This document shows, piece by piece, positions 46,923 through 56,016 of a DNA stretch of 64,000 nt (position 1 is its first letter; every line of letters starts with the position of its first letter). The DNA comes from Mycolicibacter sinensis (GTDB lineage Bacteria > Actinomycetota > Actinomycetes > Mycobacteriales > Mycobacteriaceae): contig NZ_LZIN01000033.1 of assembly GCF_001667375.1 (NCBI RefSeq), forward strand, positions 1 through 64,000, given 5' to 3'. The position numbers were made by a program, and so were the translations under genes. The notes under the pieces were generated by a model, which ran no database searches, had not been told where the DNA came from, and worked only from the letters and a program-made list of their open reading frames with translations.

Positions 46923-48716
46923 TCAGAACCAGCTGCTCGGGTCGAAGAGGTCGAAGCTGCCTGCGGCCGTTGACATTGCGTCGTCGAGACCGGTGAAGGC
47001 GTCGCCCGGGTCGAGCGGGTTGGCGGCGTTGAAGATGCCGAACAGCGAACTCAGGTCGATGTTGCCGAACGGGGTGACCAGGGTGTCGGTGATGGTGCCG
47101 TCTTCGCCGGGGGTGGCGATGTAGATGTTCTGCCAGCCGCCGCCGAGGTTGAGGACGTCGTAGACCGTTCCCTTCACCGGCAGCAACGCGTCCTCCACAC
47201 CGTCGGCGGCCGTGACGCCTTGGACGGTGAACTCGGTGTTGGCCATGCCCAGCAGGTTCGCCACATTCACGCTGGCCTTGATGGTTCCGAGGTCGGCGTC
47301 GTCGGTCCCGCCGTAGATGGTGAAGTCTTGCGGCGCAAAGTTAATCGGGTTCACCCCCGCACCGATAGCGACGGTGGCACCGCCGAGGCTCAGCAGCGGC
47401 GCGGCGCCGAACAGCGCTGGAATGGCACGGAAGCCGTCGGCCATATTGTCGCCGGTCCCGGTGAACGGGTCGAAGACGTAACCGCCGAGGCTGAAGGCGT
47501 CCTCGCCGTAGGAGCTGTCGCCGACCTGCAGACCGGTGAAGGCGTCGCCCGGGTCGAGCGGATTGGCGGCGTTGAAGCCGGCGAACAGTGCGTCCAGGCT
47601 CATGTTGCCGAACGGGGTCACCAGGGTGTCGTGAACGGTGCCGTGGGTGACGGTGCCGTCTTCGGCGACGACGTCCGGGGTGGCGATGTAGATGTTCGCC
47701 CAGCCGCCGCCGAGGTTGAACGCGTCGTAGACCGATCCCAGGGCCGGCAGCTGCGAGGCCTCCACGCCGTCGGCCGCGGTGACGCTTTGGACGACGAACT
47801 GTGTGTTGGTCATGCCCAACAGGTTCGTCACGTCCACCGCGGTGTGGGCGGTACCGATCTCGGTGGCACTCGACCCGGTTCCGCTGTAGACGGCGAAGTC
47901 CTGGGGTGCGAACGGGGTGGGCTGCACGTTGGGAAACGACGAGCTGATGACCAGTTGGCCGCCGCCGAGATTCAATAGCGGTGGAATAGCGGCGAGCGAG
48001 CTGACAGGGGTGAAGCCGTTGGTCACGGTGCCGTCCTCAGCGGTGCCGAACGGGTTGAAGGTGAAGCCGCCGATGGAGAAGGCGTCGTCGCCGATGCTGC
48101 TGTCGCCGGCTTGCAGCGCGGCGAAGGCGTCGCCGGGCTGCAGGGGGTTGGCGGCGTTCATGTCGGCGAACAGTGCGCTCAGGTCGGTGTTGCCGAAGGG
48201 CGTCACCAGGGTGTCGGTGACGGTGCCGTGCTCCCCCGGGGTGGCGACGTAGACGTTGTAGAAGCCGCCGCCCAGGTTGAGCACGTCGTAGACGGTTCCG
48301 GCGACCGGAAGCGCTGCGGCGTCGACGCCGTCGGCGGGGGTGCTGTCCAGGACGGTGAACGCGGTGTTGGGCAGGCCGAATAGATAGGAGACGGTTTCGT
48401 TGGTGCTGATGCTGCCCACCGCCGTGCTGCCGTGGTACAGATCAAAGCTCTGCGGAGCGAGATCCAAGCCGGTTCTACCAAGGCTCACCGTCCCGCCGCC
48501 CAGGCCCAGCAGCGGCGGAGCCAAATTGAGCGGGGCGACCAGGTTGAAGCCCTGGCCGCCGCCCTTCAGTATCGGGTCGAACACGGTGCCGTCGATGGTG
48601 AAGGCATCCTCACCGGGCGCGGCAACCGTGACCGCGGCTTGCAGAAGCGCTGCAGTCAGGAGTCCGCCGCCCGCAGTGGCGGCGACAGCGGCCGCCCGCA
48701 TCCGTCGTTTCGTCAT
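46923..48716 (-). CDS. Secreted three-repeat surface protein B (novel paralogous pair)
   Basis: A 597-residue protein with a signal peptide almost identical to that of protein A (AAAVAATAGGGLLTAALLQAAVTVA) and three repeats at residues 37-210, 211-405 and 406-577, then the tail SFDLFDPSSWF. The repeat motifs are FSIGGFTFNPF/FDPF, LLxLGGG, NLLGMxNTxFxVQxVTAADGVE, GTVYDVLNLGGGWxNIYIATP, TDTLVTPFGN and NAANPLDPGDAFTGL. Repeats 2 and 3 are more alike than repeat 1. It has no cysteine after the signal and is acidic. Start at MTKRRMRAAA, since the upstream GTG has no ribosome site. It lies upstream of protein A and probably heads the operon. In M. tuberculosis this interval holds ggtA. Confidence 0.82.
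   Translation of the reverse strand: MTKRRMRAAAVAATAGGGLLTAALLQAAVTVAAPGEDAFTIDGTVFDPILKGGGQGFNLVAPLNLAPPLLGLGGGTVSLGRTGLDLAPQSFDLYHGSTAVGSISTNETVSYLFGLPNTAFTVLDSTPADGVDAAALPVAGTVYDVLNLGGGFYNVYVATPGEHGTVTDTLVTPFGNTDLSALFADMNAANPLQPGDAFAALQAGDSSIGDDAFSIGGFTFNPFGTAEDGTVTNGFTPVSSLAAIPPLLNLGGGQLVISSSFPNVQPTPFAPQDFAVYSGTGSSATEIGTAHTAVDVTNLLGMTNTQFVVQSVTAADGVEASQLPALGSVYDAFNLGGGWANIYIATPDVVAEDGTVTHGTVHDTLVTPFGNMSLDALFAGFNAANPLDPGDAFTGLQVGDSSYGEDAFSLGGYVFDPFTGTGDNMADGFRAIPALFGAAPLLSLGGATVAIGAGVNPINFAPQDFTIYGGTDDADLGTIKASVNVANLLGMANTEFTVQGVTAADGVEDALLPVKGTVYDVLNLGGGWQNIYIATPGEDGTITDTLVTPFGNIDLSSLFGIFNAANPLDPGDAFTGLDDAMSTAAGSFDLFDPSSWF
46986..48608 (-). repeat. Three protein-domain repeats in secreted protein B
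   Basis: Encoded units run approximately at 48087-48608, 47502-48086 and 46986-47501, each about 172-195 residues long. Strongest shared blocks are TVYDVLNLGGGW-NIYIATP and DTLVTPFGN followed by NAANPL-PGDAF. Confidence 0.78.
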
Positions 48717-48936
48717 CACAGCCGTCCAATCCGTTCGAGTCACGCTCAGAAACCGGGGGGTTACTTATGAGTAGGCTGTTGAATTTACCCAGGTGTTCTT
48801 CGTCACACAATAATTTACCGACCCGTAAACAAGACAACTTTCTCCGAAGTGCTGGAGGTTGCGTCCGGTTTCCGGAACTAGTCGGCGCCTGTGCCGGCAA
48901 TCACTGAGAAATATGCAAAATCGGTGGACGTGGAGC

Positions 48937-49755
48937 TCAGGTTGTCAACAGCGGGGCGATCCACGTCAACTCCGCCGGAAGTTGGGCGCTCCAGAATGAC
49001 CCATCGTGCCCTCCGGGGGAAAACCCGCCTGCTGGCGGGCTGGGGAGCTGATCGATAAAAGCCTGCGTCGCCGCGGCGAACGGATCAGCGTTTCCACAGT
49101 CCACCCGGATCGGGATCGAGGCAAAAGCCGGCATCCCGAAGACCGAGTTGGCCGCGAAGTCCGTCGCGCCGTCGAATGCCCCCGGCGCGGCCGCGCCGGG
49201 TGACAGCCATAGTGCAGGGCTGACCGCACAGATCGCCGCCGTGCGGCGCGCACCGAGTCGGCCGCCGAGCAGCAGCGCGCCGTAACCGCCCATTGACCAG
49301 CCGATGAACCCCACCCGAGAGGTGTCCAGCGCCTGCTCGGCCAGCAGCGGCAGCAACTCGTCGGTCACCATGGCGCCGGAGTCCTCACCGGAGGCGCGCC
49401 GGTGCCAGTAGCTGCCGCCGCCGTCGACGGCCACCACCGCGAACGGCGGTAGCCCGGCGGCGACCGCTTCGGCCAGGCCCTGCTCCACTCCGCCGGCCAT
49501 CACCGTTGCGGCGTCACTGCCTTTGCCATGCAGCGCGATCAGCGGGCGCAGTGGCTCGGTCTGCCCCGGCGGCCGGGCGATCGCCCACTTGGTGGTGACG
49601 CCACCGCGCGCCGCCGAAGCGAACGAGCCCGTCGTCATGGTCGGAAGCGCCGGGGTGGCCCCCGCGGGCCGGGCGCCGAGCAGCGCGCCCGCACCAGCTG
49701 CCGCCCCGAGACGCAGCACCGCCCGTCGGCTCATCTCCGGCATGGCGGTCATCAT
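48937..49755 (-). CDS. Exported esterase, Tat-type signal (Rv0774c-like)
   Basis: A 272-residue alpha/beta-hydrolase. The N-terminus has a twin-arginine motif SRRAVLRLGAAAGAGALLG and cleavage near PAGATP. The domain resembles the D-type/antigen-85-like esterases: LIALHGKGSDA, the nucleophile elbow GWSMGGYGALL, DCGNADPF (Asp) and GGHDGSFW (His). M. tuberculosis carries a secreted esterase (Rv0774c) at this place. Several in-frame methionines are possible as starts; I took the first after a GGGG-type site. It is divergent from the TetR gene, which may regulate it. Confidence 0.82.
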   Translation of the reverse strand: MMTAMPEMSRRAVLRLGAAAGAGALLGARPAGATPALPTMTTGSFASAARGGVTTKWAIARPPGQTEPLRPLIALHGKGSDAATVMAGGVEQGLAEAVAAGLPPFAVVAVDGGGSYWHRRASGEDSGAMVTDELLPLLAEQALDTSRVGFIGWSMGGYGALLLGGRLGARRTAAICAVSPALWLSPGAAAPGAFDGATDFAANSVFGMPAFASIPIRVDCGNADPFAAATQAFIDQLPSPPAGGFSPGGHDGSFWSAQLPAELTWIAPLLTT

Positions 49756-49831
49756 GCCAGCCCCGCTGTTCGGCCGAAAAGACGAAACCCATGATGCGGC
49801 GATAGCTGTGCTGGCAGCATCTCTAGGCGTG

Positions 49832-50461
49832 ATGACAGCGGTCACGCCCAAGGGCGAACGCCGACGGTATGCGCTGATCAGCGCTGCCGCCGAGCTGTTG
49901 CGTGAGGGCGGGTTCGAAGCGGTGCGGCATCGGGCGGTGGCCCAGCGCGCCGGCCTGCCGCTGGCGTCCACCACCTACTATTTCTCTTCGCTGGACGACC
50001 TGATCGCCAGCGCGGTGGAGCACATCGGGATGTTGGAGGTCGCCCAGCTGCGCGCCCGCATCGCGGGGCTGTCCCGCCGGCGCCGTAGCGCCGAGACCAC
50101 CGCGGAGATGCTGGTGGACCTGCTGGTGGGGTCGCGAGAGAACCCGGAGAACGGCCTCCACGCCACCGAGCAGCTCATCTCGCGCTATGAGCGGTCCATC
50201 GTCTGCGCCCGTCAGCCTGCCCTGCGCGAAATCCAGCGCCGCATCCTGCACCAACGGTCCGACGCCGTCGCCGAAGCCGTCGAACGTTCCGGGCGGATCG
50301 CCCGGGTCGAGATGGCCCATGCCCTGGTCTGCATGGTCGACGGAGCGGTGATGGCGGCCCTGGTCGACGACCGGCAGGGGCCCCGGATCGTTGCTCGGGC
50401 GGCGCTCATCGACGTCATCGACCTGCTCGCGCCGCTGGACCAACGCGCCGTGTCAGCCTGA
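49832..50461 (+). CDS. TetR-family regulator (Rv0775-like)
   Basis: A 209-residue TetR regulator: [57 protein letters not shown], followed by a helical effector domain ([29 protein letters not shown]). Start at ATG 49832; an overlapping GTG lies one codon earlier. It is divergent from the esterase gene by about 75 bases. A short palindrome TGCTGGCAGCA at 49809-49819 could be its operator, but is weak. Confidence 0.85.
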   Translation: MTAVTPKGERRRYALISAAAELLREGGFEAVRHRAVAQRAGLPLASTTYYFSSLDDLIASAVEHIGMLEVAQLRARIAGLSRRRRSAETTAEMLVDLLVGSRENPENGLHATEQLISRYERSIVCARQPALREIQRRILHQRSDAVAEAVERSGRIARVEMAHALVCMVDGAVMAALVDDRQGPRIVARAALIDVIDLLAPLDQRAVSA

Positions 50462-50506
50462 GAACCTCACACGGTATGCTGCCTCGACCCCTCTGTCGCT
50501 ACTTTG

Positions 50507-50520
50507 CTACTGGCGGGTAA
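50507..50520. promoter_or_regulatory. Second copy of the 14-bp gabD2 palindrome, upstream of pntA
   Basis: CTACTGGCGGGTAA is identical to 3767-3780 and lies 59 bases before the pntA start. A 14-mer is unlikely to recur at two gene starts by chance, and both genes bear on NADP(H). The common regulator is unknown. Confidence 0.5.
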
Positions 50521-50579
50521 CCGGGGGGTGCCCAGACGCCCAGAAACGCCTACGAGAAGCGAATGCGGAGAGCTACGTC

Positions 50580-52103
50580 ATGAATATCGGTGTCCTATCC
50601 GAGGCGCAGCCCGGTGAGACGCGTGTGTCGGCGACGCCGGCGACGGTCGCTCAACTGATCAAGCTCGGCTACGACGTTGTGGTGGACGCCGGCGCCGGCG
50701 CCGCATCGGACTTCCCCGACGAGGCCTACGTCGAAGCCGGCGCGACCATCGGGGACGCCCGCGCCGCCGACATCGTCTTCGGAGTCAACGCCCCCTCGAC
50801 CGAACAGCTGGACGCGATGAAGCCGGGCGCCACGCTGGTCAGCCTGCTGGCGCCGGCGCTGAACCCGGACCGGGTGGAAGATCTGGCCCGCCGGCCGATC
50901 ACAGCGCTGTCGATGGACGCGGTACCGCGCATCTCGCGGGCGCAGTCGCTGGACGTGTTGAGCTCGATGGCCAACATCGCCGGCTACCGCGCCGTGGTGG
51001 AGGCCGCGCACGTGTTCGGGCGCTTCTTCACCGGCCAGGTGACCGCCGCCGGCAAGGTGCCGCCGGCCAAGGTGCTGGTGGTCGGTGCCGGGGTGGCCGG
51101 GCTGGCCGCGATCGGTGCCGCCGGCAGCCTGGGAGCGATCGTGCGCGCCACCGATCCGCGTCCCGAGGTCGCCGATCAGGTCAAGTCCCTGGGCGGCGAG
51201 TACCTGTCGATCGAAGATCCCGAAGCCGAGGTGTCGGCGACCGGCTACGCCAAAGAGATGGGCGACGAGTACAAGCAGCGTGAGGCCGCGCTCTATGCCG
51301 AGCAGTGCAAAGACGTCGACATCATCATCACCACCGCGCTCATTCCCGGTAAGCCCGCGCCGCGGATCATCACCGCCGACATGGTGGCGTCGATGAAACC
51401 GGGCAGCGTAATCGTGGACATGGCCGCGGCCAACGGCGGCAACGTCGAGGGCACCGTCAAGGACCAGGCCGTCGTCACCGACAACGGCGTGACGATCATC
51501 GGCTACACCGACCTCGCCGGTCGGCTGCCCGCGCAAGCCTCCCAGCTCTACGGCACCAACCTGGTCAACCTGATGAAGTTGATGACGCCGGAGAAGGACG
51601 GCCGGCTGGTGCTGAACTTCGACGACGTGGTGCAGCGGTCGATGACCGTGGTGCGCGACGGCGAGTTGACCTGGCCGCCGCCGCCGGTGCAGGTCTCGGC
51701 CGCCCCGGCCAAGGCCGCCGAAGCGCCGGTGGCCGCGCCGGCGGCGAAGGCGCCGATGACGGCCGGGCGACGGCTGGGACTGGTGGTCTCCGCCGCGGCG
51801 GTGCTGTTCGTGCTGGTCGCGCTGGCGCCGGCCGCGTTGCAGGTCCACCTGACGGTGTTCGCGCTGGCGATCGTGATCGGCTACTACGTGATCGGACACG
51901 TGCACCACGCGCTGCACACGCCGCTGATGTCGGTGACCAATGCGATTTCAGGGATCATCGTGGTCGGTGCGCTGCTGCAGGTCGGCCACGGCGACCCGGC
52001 GATCACCGCGCTGGCGACGGCGGCGATTCTGCTGGCCAGCATCAACATCTTCGGTGGCTTCGCGGTGACCCGCCGCATGCTGGCCATGTTCTCCCGCAGC
52101 TAG
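50580..52103 (+). CDS. pntA: NAD(P) transhydrogenase subunit alpha, fused form
   Basis: A 507-residue protein combining domain I (NAD(H)-binding, about 1-370) and the membrane part (about 400-507) in one chain, like E. coli Pnt[30 protein letters not shown] is the NAD site; [17 protein letters not shown] and [16 protein letters not shown] are typical. An Ala/Pro linker leads to several transmembrane helices ([19 protein letters not shown] onwards). In M. tuberculosis this subunit is split into pntAa and pntAb. PntAB couples hydride transfer from NADH to NADP+ to proton entry. Confidence 0.94.
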   Translation: MNIGVLSEAQPGETRVSATPATVAQLIKLGYDVVVDAGAGAASDFPDEAYVEAGATIGDARAADIVFGVNAPSTEQLDAMKPGATLVSLLAPALNPDRVEDLARRPITALSMDAVPRISRAQSLDVLSSMANIAGYRAVVEAAHVFGRFFTGQVTAAGKVPPAKVLVVGAGVAGLAAIGAAGSLGAIVRATDPRPEVADQVKSLGGEYLSIEDPEAEVSATGYAKEMGDEYKQREAALYAEQCKDVDIIITTALIPGKPAPRIITADMVASMKPGSVIVDMAAANGGNVEGTVKDQAVVTDNGVTIIGYTDLAGRLPAQASQLYGTNLVNLMKLMTPEKDGRLVLNFDDVVQRSMTVVRDGELTWPPPPVQVSAAPAKAAEAPVAAPAAKAPMTAGRRLGLVVSAAAVLFVLVALAPAALQVHLTVFALAIVIGYYVIGHVHHALHTPLMSVTNAISGIIVVGALLQVGHGDPAITALATAAILLASINIFGGFAVTRRMLAMFSRS

Positions 52104-52137
52104 AGCCTGCCCAAGACAAGTTGGAGTAGACCCCGCA

Positions 52138-53559
52138 ATGTTCTCTGTGCAGACCGCCGCCTCGGCGGCATACATCGTCGCGGCCCTGTTGTTCATCCTG
52201 GCGCTGGCCGGCCTGAGCAAGCATGAGACGTCCAAGGCCGGCAACAACTTCGGCATCGTCGGCATGGCGGTGGCGCTGGCGGCGACGATCACGCTGGCCG
52301 TCCACCATGGCATCGGAACGCTCGGCCTGGGCCTGCTGATCGGGGCCACCGTGGTGGGTGCCGCGATCGGGTTGTGGCGGGCCAAAGTGGTCGAGATGAC
52401 CGGCATGCCCGAGCTCATCGCGCTGCTGCACTCGTTCGTGGGGTTGGCCGCCGTGCTGGTCGGCTGGAACGGCTACCTGCACGTCGAGGCGCATCCGCAC
52501 GGCGAGGACGCCGTGAAGATGGCTGCCGAGGGGATGTTCGGCATCCACTCCGCCGAGGTGTTCATCGGGGTGTTCATCGGTGCGGTCACCTTCACCGGTT
52601 CGATCGTGGCCAACCTCAAGCTGTCCGCGCGGATGAAGTCGGCGCCGTTGATGCTGCCGGGCAAGAACTTGCTCAATGTCGGCGCGCTGCTGGCATTCGC
52701 GGCGCTGACGGTGTGGTTCTGTATCGAACCCAACCTGTGGTTGCTGGTGGCGGTGACCGTGTTGGCGCTGGCGCTGGGCTGGCACCTGGTGGCCTCGATC
52801 GGCGGCGGCGACATGCCGGTCGTGGTCTCGATGCTCAACAGCTACTCCGGCTGGGCGGCGGCGGCCTCAGGCTTCCTGCTCTCCAACGACCTGCTGATCA
52901 TTACCGGCGCGCTGGTCGGCTCCTCGGGTGCCTACCTGTCCTACATCATGTGCAAGGCGATGAACCGGTCGTTCATCTCGGTGATCGCGGGCGGCTTCGG
53001 GATCGAGGCCGGCCCGTCCGACGACAAGGACTACGGCGAGCACCGCGAGATCACCGCCGAAGGGGTGGCCGAGCTGCTGGGCAGTGCGGACTCGGTGATC
53101 ATCACCCCGGGCTACGGCATGGCCGTGGCGCAGGCCCAGTACGGGGTCGCCGACCTGACCCGCAAGCTGCGGGAACGCGGCGTCAACGTGCGGTTCGGCA
53201 TCCACCCGGTGGCCGGCCGGCTCCCGGGGCACATGAACGTGCTGCTGGCCGAGGCCAAAGTGCCCTACGACATCGTCCTGGAGATGGACGAGATCAACGA
53301 GGACTTCGACGACACCTCGGTCGTGCTGGTGATCGGCGCCAACGACACCGTCAATCCGGCCGCCGCCGAAGACCCGTCCAGCCCGATCGCGGGCATGCCG
53401 GTGCTGACCGTGTGGGAGGCCGACAACGTGATCGTCTTCAAGCGCTCCATGGCATCCGGCTACGCCGGCGTGCAGAACCCGCTGTTCTTCCGGCAGAACT
53501 CCGCGATGCTGTTCGGCGACGCCAAGGACCGGGTCGAGGACATCCTGCACGCGCTGTAG
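52138..53559 (+). CDS. pntB: NAD(P) transhydrogenase subunit beta
   Basis: A 473-residue subunit: about eight or nine transmembrane helices (1-270) and domain III, the NADP(H)-binding part (about 295-473), with [35 protein letters not shown] and [12 protein letters not shown]. It pairs with PntA in the inner membrane. 34 bases separate it from pntA; operon. Confidence 0.95.
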   Translation: MFSVQTAASAAYIVAALLFILALAGLSKHETSKAGNNFGIVGMAVALAATITLAVHHGIGTLGLGLLIGATVVGAAIGLWRAKVVEMTGMPELIALLHSFVGLAAVLVGWNGYLHVEAHPHGEDAVKMAAEGMFGIHSAEVFIGVFIGAVTFTGSIVANLKLSARMKSAPLMLPGKNLLNVGALLAFAALTVWFCIEPNLWLLVAVTVLALALGWHLVASIGGGDMPVVVSMLNSYSGWAAAASGFLLSNDLLIITGALVGSSGAYLSYIMCKAMNRSFISVIAGGFGIEAGPSDDKDYGEHREITAEGVAELLGSADSVIITPGYGMAVAQAQYGVADLTRKLRERGVNVRFGIHPVAGRLPGHMNVLLAEAKVPYDIVLEMDEINEDFDDTSVVLVIGANDTVNPAAAEDPSSPIAGMPVLTVWEADNVIVFKRSMASGYAGVQNPLFFRQNSAMLFGDAKDRVEDILHAL

Positions 53560-53601
53560 GGCGCCGCGGCGATCGCAAGCGCGACGGTAGGGTAGCTGCT
53601 C

Positions 53602-55020
53602 GTGAGCATCCCCAATGTGCTGGCAACCCGCTACGCCAGCACCGCGATGACCGACATCTGGTCGCCTGAGGCCAAGATCGTCGCCGAACGCCGGCTGTGG
53701 CTGGCCGTGCTGCGGGCCCAGTCCGAACTGGGTGTGCAGGTGCCCGAGCAGGCGATCGCCGACTACGAGCGGGTGCTGGAGGATGTCGACCTGGCATCGA
53801 TCGCCCACCGGGAACGGGTGACCCGCCACGACGTCAAGGCCCGCATCGAGGAATTCAATGCGCTGGCCGGCCACGAGCACATCCACAAGGGCATGACCAG
53901 CCGGGATCTGACCGAGAACGTCGAGCAGATGCAGATCCTGCAGTCCCTGAGGCTGGTGCACCGACACGGAGTGGCAGTCGCGATCCGGCTGGCTCTGCAC
54001 GCGGAGGCCAATCGTGAGCTGGTGATGGCCGGGCGCAGCCACAACGTCGCCGCCCAGGCCACCACGCTGGGTAAGCGGTTCGCCTCGGCCGCCCAGGAGA
54101 CGCTGATCGCGTTGCGGCGGCTGGAAGAGCTGATCGCCCGCTACCCGCTGCGCGGGATCAAGGGCCCGATGGGCACCGCCCAGGACATGCTGGACCTGTT
54201 CGACGGCGACACCGTCAAACTCGCCGAGCTGGAACGCCGGGCCGCCGACTTCCTGGGCTTCTCAACGGTTTTGACCAGCGTCGGGCAGGTCTACCCCCGC
54301 TCACTGGACCACGACGTGCTCTCGGCACTGGTGCAGCTCGGGGCCGGAGCATCGTCGCTGGCCCACACCATCCGGCTGATGGCCGGCCACGAACTGGTCA
54401 CCGAGGGCTTCGCTGAAGGCCAGGTGGGATCCTCGGCGATGCCGCACAAGATGAACACCCGCAGCTGCGAGCGGGTCAACGGCCTGCAGGTGGTGCTGCG
54501 CGGCTACGCGTCGATGGCCGCCGAACTGGCCGGGGCCCAGTGGAACGAGGGCGACGTGTTCTGCTCGGTGGTGCGCCGTGTCGCGCTGCCGGATGCGTTC
54601 TTCGCGGTCGACGGACAGACCGAAACGTTTCTGACCGTGCTCGACGAGTTCGGCGCCTACCCGGCGGTGATCACCCGCGAACTGGACCGCTACCTGCCGT
54701 TTTTGGCCACCACCAAGGTGCTGATCGCCGCGGTGCGCGCCGGGATGGGCCGCGAAGCCGCCCACGAGGTGATCAAGGAGCACGCGGTGGCCGTCGCCCT
54801 GGCGATGCGCGAACGCGGCGCCGAACCCGACTTGCTGGACCGGCTGGCGGCCGACGAGCGGCTGCCGCTGGACCGGGCCGCCCTGGAGGCGGCGATCGCC
54901 GATCGGCAGGCGTTCACCGGCGCGGCCGCCGACCAGGTCGATCAGGTGTTTGCGGCGGTGCAAGAGTTGGTCGAGCGGTATCCGTCGGCGGCCGGCTACG
55001 TTCCGGGCGCGATTCTCTAA
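53602..55020 (+). CDS. purB: Adenylosuccinate lyase
   Basis: A 472-residue fumarase/aspartase-superfamily enzyme acting at two steps of purine synthesis (SAICAR to AICAR, adenylosuccinate to AMP). The signature GSSAMPHKMNTRSCERV is near residue 275; HKGMTSRDLTENVEQ and the His in GRSHNVAAQATTLGKRFA provide further catalytic residues. GTG start. It corresponds to Rv0777. Confidence 0.96.
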   Translation: MSIPNVLATRYASTAMTDIWSPEAKIVAERRLWLAVLRAQSELGVQVPEQAIADYERVLEDVDLASIAHRERVTRHDVKARIEEFNALAGHEHIHKGMTSRDLTENVEQMQILQSLRLVHRHGVAVAIRLALHAEANRELVMAGRSHNVAAQATTLGKRFASAAQETLIALRRLEELIARYPLRGIKGPMGTAQDMLDLFDGDTVKLAELERRAADFLGFSTVLTSVGQVYPRSLDHDVLSALVQLGAGASSLAHTIRLMAGHELVTEGFAEGQVGSSAMPHKMNTRSCERVNGLQVVLRGYASMAAELAGAQWNEGDVFCSVVRRVALPDAFFAVDGQTETFLTVLDEFGAYPAVITRELDRYLPFLATTKVLIAAVRAGMGREAAHEVIKEHAVAVALAMRERGAEPDLLDRLAADERLPLDRAALEAAIADRQAFTGAAADQVDQVFAAVQELVERYPSAAGYVPGAIL

Positions 55021-55026
55021 CCGCGC

Positions 55027-56016
55027 ATGGGCGTGACGCGGTGGCCGGCGCCGGACGCCTTCGCGGTGGTGATGGCCACCGGCATCCTGTCGATCGGCGC
55101 CCGCGACCACCACTACCGTTGGCTCTCCGACACTTTCGGGGTGCTGGCTGCTGTCGTGCTGGTCATGCTGACGGTGGCCGCCGTGCGCGCCCTGCCCCGC
55201 TGGGATCTTCGCGACCCGGACGTGACGCTGCGGTTGTTCACCTTCGTCGCCGCGTGCGCGGTGCTGGATTCTCGTGTGGCCGCCCACCCGGTCGCGGCGC
55301 GTGTGCTGGGTGGCGTGGCCCTGCTGGCGTGGCTGGCGCTGACGGTCCTGACCTGCCGCAACATGGCGTCTCGCGGCCTGGGGGAGTTGCGCACTCGTGC
55401 CCACGGCGCCTGGGAACTGGCCAGTGTGGGCACGTCGGGTTTGGCGATCCTTGCCGCGCGGGCCGCCCGGCACAGCGGTGATCGCGGCTGGGCGCCTGCG
55501 GCGGTGGTGATCTGGGTGCTGGCGATCGTGGTCTACCTCGTGATGACGTGGCTGATCCTGTGGCGCACCGCGCACGAACGCAAGGACCGCGATGGCTTCG
55601 CACCCGACGATTGGATCCTGATGGGGGCGTTGGCGATCGCCACCCTGGCCGGGCACACCATCTACTCCGGAGCGGTGGCGTGGCTTGCCGGCCCGGTGCG
55701 GGTCGTCACGATCGTGACGTGGGTGCTGGCCAGTGCGTGGATCCCGCCGCTGGTCTACTTCGTGCTGCACCGGGTCAACCGGCGGCCGGCGGTGTTGCAA
55801 CTCACCGGGGCGTGGTGGGCGCTGGTCTTCCCGCTGGGGATGTACTCGGTGGCCACCGCGGCTATGGCCATAGAACTCCGGTCAGCTGCCTTGCAGACGG
55901 TGTCGCTGGTGTTCTTCTGGAATGCGTTGACAGCGTGGGTGATCGTGGCGGTCGCCGGATTGCTGCGCCTGCGGCTCACGCCCGAGGCACGCCGGCGCGG
56001 CGGCGCCGAGCGGTGA
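55027..56016 (+). CDS. TDT/SLAC1-type membrane transporter (TehA/Mae1-like)
   Basis: A 329-residue protein with about nine or ten transmembrane helices and no large soluble domain. The N-terminus WPAPDAFAVVMATGILSIGA is the first helix of the tellurite-resistance/dicarboxylate transporter (TDT) family, which includes SLAC1-like anion channels, malate carriers and sulfite exporters. FPLGMYSVATAAMA near 280 is the family's conserved late helix. It begins 6 bases after purB and its 3' end overlaps the convergent K+ channel gene by about 41 bases. Confidence 0.78.
   Translation: MGVTRWPAPDAFAVVMATGILSIGARDHHYRWLSDTFGVLAAVVLVMLTVAAVRALPRWDLRDPDVTLRLFTFVAACAVLDSRVAAHPVAARVLGGVALLAWLALTVLTCRNMASRGLGELRTRAHGAWELASVGTSGLAILAARAARHSGDRGWAPAAVVIWVLAIVVYLVMTWLILWRTAHERKDRDGFAPDDWILMGALAIATLAGHTIYSGAVAWLAGPVRVVTIVTWVLASAWIPPLVYFVLHRVNRRPAVLQLTGAWWALVFPLGMYSVATAAMAIELRSAALQTVSLVFFWNALTAWVIVAVAGLLRLRLTPEARRRGGAER

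Noticed and set aside
49809-49819. TGCTGGCAGCA palindrome as a TetR operator
   Set aside because: Short, single copy and GC-rich; not distinguishable from chance.
54301-55800. 499-residue minus-strand open frame across purB and the TDT transporter
   Set aside because: Spans the junction of two clear genes on the other strand and is His/Arg/Gln-rich shadow sequence.
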